From Aquisalimonas lutea (GTDB taxonomy: Bacteria; Pseudomonadota; Gammaproteobacteria; Nitrococcales; Aquisalimonadaceae), in NCBI RefSeq assembly GCF_030409225.1, contig NZ_JAUFPK010000001.1:1586733-1650732 (forward strand): a stretch of 64,000 bases of DNA, read 5' to 3'. Position 1 is the first letter of the stretch. Each line of letters starts with the position of its first letter. The translations under genes and the position numbers were made by a program. The notes under the pieces are model-generated. The model worked only from the letters and a program-made list of their open reading frames with translations, did no database searches and was not told the DNA's origin. Positions 60,278-64,000 of the stretch are shown piece after piece.

Positions 60278-60463
60278 TTAACGCGCTCAGACCCCTTGGA
60301 GGTGGAGTCAAACTGGCGACCCCTGTGCGGCCGTTCCCTCGGCCGGAATCGCCTGGAGGAGTGACAACGCAGATCACCTGAACTTGGTTGCAGATTACAA
60401 TGTTACTCCGCGGGCTGCTGCGGCGCAGTTCACAAAAAGGGCGATCGGGCGTTCCGTGATTCC

Positions 60464-61411
60464 CTATTCGGGATCGGAGAACATCTCCCGGGCCAGCGCT
60501 GCGCGGACCTCCGGGTTGTGGGGCAGCCTCTCCATGGCCTCGATGCGCCGCAGGCGGTGGAGGAGGCTGGCGCGATTGGCCAGCTGAATGCTCAGGCCCG
60601 GCCGTGCGTTGAGCTCCAGCATCATGGGCCCCTGGTGGTAGTCCAGCACCACGTCGACGCCCAGGTAGCCGAGCTGCGCCAGCGAGTAGCAGCGCGCCGC
60701 CAGGGTGAGGAGGTCGTGCCAGTCGGGGATGCGCACCCCGGCGATGGGCGCGCCGGTATCCGGATGCCGCGTGACCGGCCGGTCCAGGCACACCGCCGTG
60801 GTGGTCTCCCCGGTAGCGATGTCCAGCCCGGCGCCGAGCGCGCCCTGGTGGAGGTTGGCCTTGCCGTCCGAGCGCCGGGTGGGCAGGCGCACCATGGCCA
60901 TGACCGGAATGCCCCGGAAGACGACGGTGCGGATGTCGGGCACGCCCCCGTGAGCGATATGGTCGAACATGGGGTCGAACTCGACGCGCTGCTCGAGGAT
61001 GGCCCGGTCCGGCTGCCCGCCGAGGCTGTACATGCCGCTGAGGATGTTGGCGATGTGATGGCCGATCTCGTCCTCGGTGATCAGCGTGCCGTTGGCGCGG
61101 CGATAGCGCCCGTACTGGCTGCCGGCGATGACCAGGATGCCGGTGCCGCCGCTGCCGTGGGCCGGCTTGATGACGAAGTCGTCGCGGCCGGCCAGCAGCT
61201 CCGGCAGCCGGCGGATCTGGCGCTGGATCTCGATGACGCAGTACAGCGCCGGGACGCGGATGCCCGCCTCCTCGGCGAGCTGCTTGCTGCGCAGCTTGTC
61301 GTCCACCAGCGGATAGTGCCGCCGGTTGTTGTACTCCATGATGTACTCGGCGTTACGCCGGTTCATGGTGAGCACGCCGGCATCCCGGATGCGGCGGATC
61401 AGGCCGATCAT
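60464..61411 (-). CDS. Alpha-L-glutamate-ligase-like (RimK-related) ATP-grasp protein
   Basis: 315 aa from MIGLIRRIRD, overlapping the UUP1 gene (ATGA). ATP-grasp features are DDFVIKPAHGSGGTGILVI, DIRTVVFRGIPVMAMVRLPT and the metal-binding LELNARPGLSIQLANR. RimK-like ligases add amino acids to acceptor proteins or peptides; the acceptor here is unknown. The pair with a UUP1/7TM protein is recurrent in gammaproteobacteria, often with a retropepsin-like protease gene that I do not see here. Confidence 0.88.
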   Translation of the reverse strand: MIGLIRRIRDAGVLTMNRRNAEYIMEYNNRRHYPLVDDKLRSKQLAEEAGIRVPALYCVIEIQRQIRRLPELLAGRDDFVIKPAHGSGGTGILVIAGSQYGRYRRANGTLITEDEIGHHIANILSGMYSLGGQPDRAILEQRVEFDPMFDHIAHGGVPDIRTVVFRGIPVMAMVRLPTRRSDGKANLHQGALGAGLDIATGETTTAVCLDRPVTRHPDTGAPIAGVRIPDWHDLLTLAARCYSLAQLGYLGVDVVLDYHQGPMMLELNARPGLSIQLANRASLLHRLRRIEAMERLPHNPEVRAALAREMFSDPE

Positions 61412-62952
61412 GCCTGGTCCTTGCGGTCGCGGAAGAACATGCGGAAGCGCCACAGCTCCGTGAGCCGGTAGCCGGAGTAGCGCCCCATCAGCAGGATGAC
61501 GGCGAGCACCAGCAGCAGGGATTCCGGGAACACGAACACCAGGTGGGCCAGGGGCTCGTAGTTCATCAGCAGGTAGCCGAGAACCGCCACCAGCAGGCTG
61601 CCCAGGCCCTGGGTGATGGCCGTGCGCGGGCCGTTCTCCTCCCATACCACGGACATGCGCTCGATGGTCATGGCCAGGATCACCATCGGGAACAGCGCCA
61701 CGGACAGGCCGCGCTCCAGCCCCAGGTGGTGGCTGAGAATGCTCAGCGCCATGATCAGCAGCACCACGACCACCAGGACCGCTGCCAGCCGCGGCACCAG
61801 GAGCAGCTTCAGCCGCTCCAGGTAGAAGCGGAACGCCAGGCCCAGGGCGACCACGGTGGAGAACAGCGCGATCCCCCAGAGCAGCTGGGTCTCGCGGAAG
61901 GCCAGGGCGATGAGCACCGGCATGAACGTGCCGAATGTGCTGATGCCCACCACGTTGCGCACCAGCACCACGACCAGCGCACCCAGGGGAACCAGCATCA
62001 GGGTATGGTAGACGTTCTGGATGTCCACGGGCAGGGCGAACAGCGAGAAGTCCAGCACCCGCGAGCCCATGTGCTCGGCGCGCTGCTGGGCGACCTGGAC
62101 CACCGCCCGGAAGGTGCGCGACGCGGAGAAGCCGATGTCGGCGACGCGGCCGCCGCTGACCTCCACCAGGGGCGCTTCGCCCCGGTACCAGACCAGCATC
62201 TCCTCGTCGTAGCCGCGCTGGCCCGTCTGCGGGTCGAACGGGATCCAGGACGAGCCGTCGTGGACCTCCAGGTAGGGCTCCAGCTCGCCCCGGCGCATGC
62301 CGTCCTGGAGGTGCAGGACGTGCGCGGTGCGGGCGGGTATGCGCGCCCCGGCGAGGATGTGGATCACGTTCTCGATGTGTGCCCGCTCGCCGTCGATGCC
62401 GCTGCGCAGCACCTGCACGTGCTCGTCGGGGTTGTCGGAGTAGTAGCGCAGCAGCAGCCGCCGGGCGAACGAGGCGATGTCCGCGGACTCCTGGCGGACC
62501 TCTTCCAGCACGGTGAACGCCGCGGACCCGTACGGCTCGGCGTAATCGGGCACGGGCGGGAAGGCCGGTTGCGCGCCCGCAATGGCCTCCGGGGCTTCAT
62601 CCGGGGCATCGGCGACCTGGAGCCGATAGTACAGGGTCTGCTGGCCGTCCACGCGGCGTGCGGTCCACAGGGCCCGGCGGTTGACGGCGTCGCTCTCCCG
62701 GGCCAGGCCGAAGCGTCCGGAGACGAAATCCTCGCCGAGCACGTTCAGCCCGGACGGGTCGCGGGGGATCATGAATGCGACCTGGGTCGGTCCGCCGTCG
62801 GTCTGCAGGGCGAGCCGGGCCTCGACCGTCCAGATGCCTGTCTCTTCCTCGGGGGTCAGGGGGAGGCCCAGGTTCGCCACCTTGTGCCACATCAGCAGGC
62901 CGGCGATGCCGACCAGCGTAAAGGCGACAATCTTCAGGTGCAGGTTCTTCAA
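61408..62952 (-). CDS. UUP1 / 7TM inactive-transglutaminase membrane protein
   Basis: 514 aa. An N-terminal anchor (about 8-25) is followed by a periplasmic domain to about residue 310 and then seven membrane segments (310-490). The periplasmic part has a transglutaminase-like stretch (AGARIPARTAHVL ... WIPFDPQTG), in which the catalytic Cys and His are replaced, hence inactive. The C-terminus is a cytosolic basic tail (RFRMFFRDRKDQ). Coupled to the ATP-grasp gene; likely a membrane sensor or scaffold for it. Confidence 0.85.
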   Translation of the reverse strand: MKNLHLKIVAFTLVGIAGLLMWHKVANLGLPLTPEEETGIWTVEARLALQTDGGPTQVAFMIPRDPSGLNVLGEDFVSGRFGLARESDAVNRRALWTARRVDGQQTLYYRLQVADAPDEAPEAIAGAQPAFPPVPDYAEPYGSAAFTVLEEVRQESADIASFARRLLLRYYSDNPDEHVQVLRSGIDGERAHIENVIHILAGARIPARTAHVLHLQDGMRRGELEPYLEVHDGSSWIPFDPQTGQRGYDEEMLVWYRGEAPLVEVSGGRVADIGFSASRTFRAVVQVAQQRAEHMGSRVLDFSLFALPVDIQNVYHTLMLVPLGALVVVLVRNVVGISTFGTFMPVLIALAFRETQLLWGIALFSTVVALGLAFRFYLERLKLLLVPRLAAVLVVVVLLIMALSILSHHLGLERGLSVALFPMVILAMTIERMSVVWEENGPRTAITQGLGSLLVAVLGYLLMNYEPLAHLVFVFPESLLLVLAVILLMGRYSGYRLTELWRFRMFFRDRKDQA

Positions 62953-63252
62953 CGTCTTCTTCCTGTTGTGCCGCCGGATTCAGGTCACGGCAGAGCGTGA
63001 TGCCTACACCGGGTTCCGTTCCGCTGGAACCCACGATACGGGACGCATGCTTGTCTCTACAGGCGCAACACAAGGCGGGGACACCCAACGCCCGTGGGAC
63101 TACCAACCTTCATGAAAGGTTAGTAAAGCAGCGGGAGTCTGCGGAGAGGGGGGTGGCAGGTCAAGGCGTCGCTCACAGGAGACAGCCCAGCGCCGTCGCC
63201 CGTAGCGGCCCGGGCCCGGGCGGCTTGCCCGGGCCCGGAAGGCAAGGGCGGA
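62953..63252. other. Intergenic region upstream of the UUP1 gene
   Basis: No gene is convincing in these 300 bases. The only structure is the GC hairpin at 63210-63238 next to the small lipoprotein. AT-richer sequence near 63100-63130 (AAAGGTTAGTAAAG) may hold a promoter, but I cannot name its hexamers. Confidence 0.4.
63210..63238 (-). terminator. Perfect 12-bp GC hairpin after the small lipoprotein gene
   Basis: CCGGGCCCGGGC and its complement with a 5-base loop, 15 bases past the stop at 63253. All G/C stem, no U-tract on the minus strand. Confidence 0.5.
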
Positions 63253-63423
63253 CTAGAAGTTGCTTTCGCCCCCGTTACCGCCGCTGCCGCCGAGGCCGTC
63301 CTGGTTGTTGTCGATGTTCTCCTGCATCTGCTCCATTTCCTCCTCGTCGACGGGCTCGCAGGCCGTCAGGGTGAGCATGCCGGCGGTGAGCACGATCGCG
63401 AACAATACGAACAGGCGTTTCAT
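63253..63423 (-). CDS. Small acidic lipoprotein, unknown
   Basis: 56 aa from MKRLFVLFAIVLTAGMLTLTAC, preceded by AGGAGGTCATC. The lipobox is LTAC (Cys22). The mature ~35 residues are acidic (EPVDEEEMEQMQENIDNNQDG) and end in a Gly-rich GGSGGNGGESNF. I know no family. It is too short for confident assignment but has a good ribosome-binding site, signal peptide and downstream hairpin. Confidence 0.75.
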   Translation of the reverse strand: MKRLFVLFAIVLTAGMLTLTACEPVDEEEMEQMQENIDNNQDGLGGSGGNGGESNF

Positions 63424-63637
63424 GATGACCTCCTGGCTGACTGGATCGGTGGGCACTTGCCCATCAGCCAGGACGATGGCAGGAACCGTGCCAGGGGCCG
63501 CGCTGTCCTATGACACGGCCTCGGGCGGTTGGTGATGCCTTGGGCCGGGGGTGGTGTGCCGACTCGTGTGGCACAATGGCACATGTGTCCGGCTGGCATG
63601 CCGCACGAGGCAGCAACAGCACAGCGGGGAGTCAGCG

Positions 63638-64000
63638 ATGCTCGACGCGATACGCAGCTTCTTTACCGATCACCTGGCCGGCGTCGACGCCGATGGCACC
63701 GAGGCCAGCGAGGAACGCCGCCTGCAGCTCGCCACGGCGGCGCTGCTGATCGAGGTGACCCGGGTGGAGCGCCGCGAGGATCCGGACGAGGCGGCAGCCG
63801 TGGAAGAGGCGGTGCGCCGGAAGTTCGACCTGGATCCCACGGAGACCGACGAGCTCCTGCGCCTGGCCCGGGAGGAGGTGGAGCGCTCCGTTTCCTATTA
63901 CGAGTTCACCTCGCTCATCCACGAGCATTTCGACCTGGCGCGCAAGGCGCGGGTGGTCGAGCTCATGTGGCGCGTGGCCGCCGCCGACGGCGACGTGGAC
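63638..64000 (+). CDS. TerB-like (tellurite-resistance family) protein, N-terminal part
   Basis: 121 codons, running off the right edge. It starts MLDAIRSFFTDHL. LQLATAALLIEVTRVERREDPDEAAAVEEAVRRKFDL and YYEFTSLIHEHFDLARKARVVELMWRVAAADGDVD match the helical TerB fold with its acidic metal-binding segments. These proteins are about 150 aa, so most of the gene is present. The family's role is unclear in most bacteria. Confidence 0.85.
   Translation, partial: MLDAIRSFFTDHLAGVDADGTEASEERRLQLATAALLIEVTRVERREDPDEAAAVEEAVRRKFDLDPTETDELLRLAREEVERSVSYYEFTSLIHEHFDLARKARVVELMWRVAAADGDVD

Noticed and set aside
60285-60375. tRNA or tmRNA remnant on the minus strand
   Set aside because: A stretch like GTTTGACTCC resembles a T-loop, but the flanking bases do not pair into a T-stem, and no acceptor or anticodon arm can be drawn.
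60464-61645. Longer (393-aa) start for the ATP-grasp protein
   Set aside because: The extension lies inside the UUP1 gene in another frame and reads as Gly/Pro/Ala/His noise; the ATGA overlap at 61408-61411 fixes the start.

Overview
The window looks like chromosomal DNA of a high-GC gammaproteobacterium. Gene order is typical of that class: argJ-mutT next to yacG-zapD-coaE-pilDCB; ispB divergent from rplU-rpmA-obgE-proB; rpsT divergent from murJ-ribF-ileS-lspA-ispH; and a fimT-pilVWX-pilY1-pilE minor-pilin operon. Many secreted proteins (both TRAP binding proteins, PilY1) are rich in Asp/Glu. That fits a moderately halophilic lineage such as the Ectothiorhodospiraceae, but this placement is an inference from content and style, not a database match. 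I see no phage, IS element, integrase or CRISPR array; almost everything is intact and densely packed.

Layout. 0-7.2 kb: end of argJ, a Nudix/thiamine-phosphate-synthase-like fusion, then (minus strand) pilB-pilC-pilD-coaE-zapD-yacG. 7.5-17.2 kb: a ketone-body module on the minus strand (TRAP transporter dctPQM, 3-hydroxybutyrate dehydrogenase, acetoacetyl-CoA synthetase). It has a sigma-54 promoter and sits beside a sigma-54 activator whose gene is translationally coupled to a FimX-like degenerate EAL protein. 17.4-23.2 kb: a small VOC protein and three further c-di-GMP genes (GAF-GGDEF, PAS-PAS-GGDEF*-EAL, membrane GGDEF). 23.3-35 kb: tRNA-Pro(CGG) and housekeeping genes, with an inverted pair of REP-like repeats around ispH. 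35.1-42.5 kb: the minor pilin/PilY1 operon, visibly less GC-rich than its surroundings. 42.6-43.6 kb: tandem universal stress protein. 43.6-53.2 kb: an eight-gene catabolic operon (UPF0317/DUF1445 protein, TRAP dctPQM, DUF2848, amidase, duplicated membrane protein, old-yellow-enzyme) behind a LysR gene, with a divergent yeast-type cytosine deaminase. 53.3-64 kb: META lipoprotein, nrtR-nadA with a clear operator, a methyltransferase/DUF1295 pair, cysH, an LEA-type lipoprotein, a MipA/OmpV protein, an ATP-grasp/UUP1 pair, a tiny lipoprotein and the start of a TerB-like gene.

How it fits together. Pilus assembly (pilBCD), the minor pilin/adhesin operon and four c-di-GMP proteins point to surface motility and attachment under second-messenger control. 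The two TRAP operons share an architecture: a long perfect or near-perfect hairpin lies between dctP and dctQ in both. The best candidates for undescribed biology are (i) the LysR-DUF1445-TRAP-DUF2848-amidase-OYE operon with its divergent cytosine deaminase, whose substrate I cannot name but which looks like uptake and ring/amide cleavage of a small N-containing compound, and (ii) the coupling of a c-di-GMP-receptor-like protein to the sigma-54 activator next to hydroxybutyrate uptake genes.
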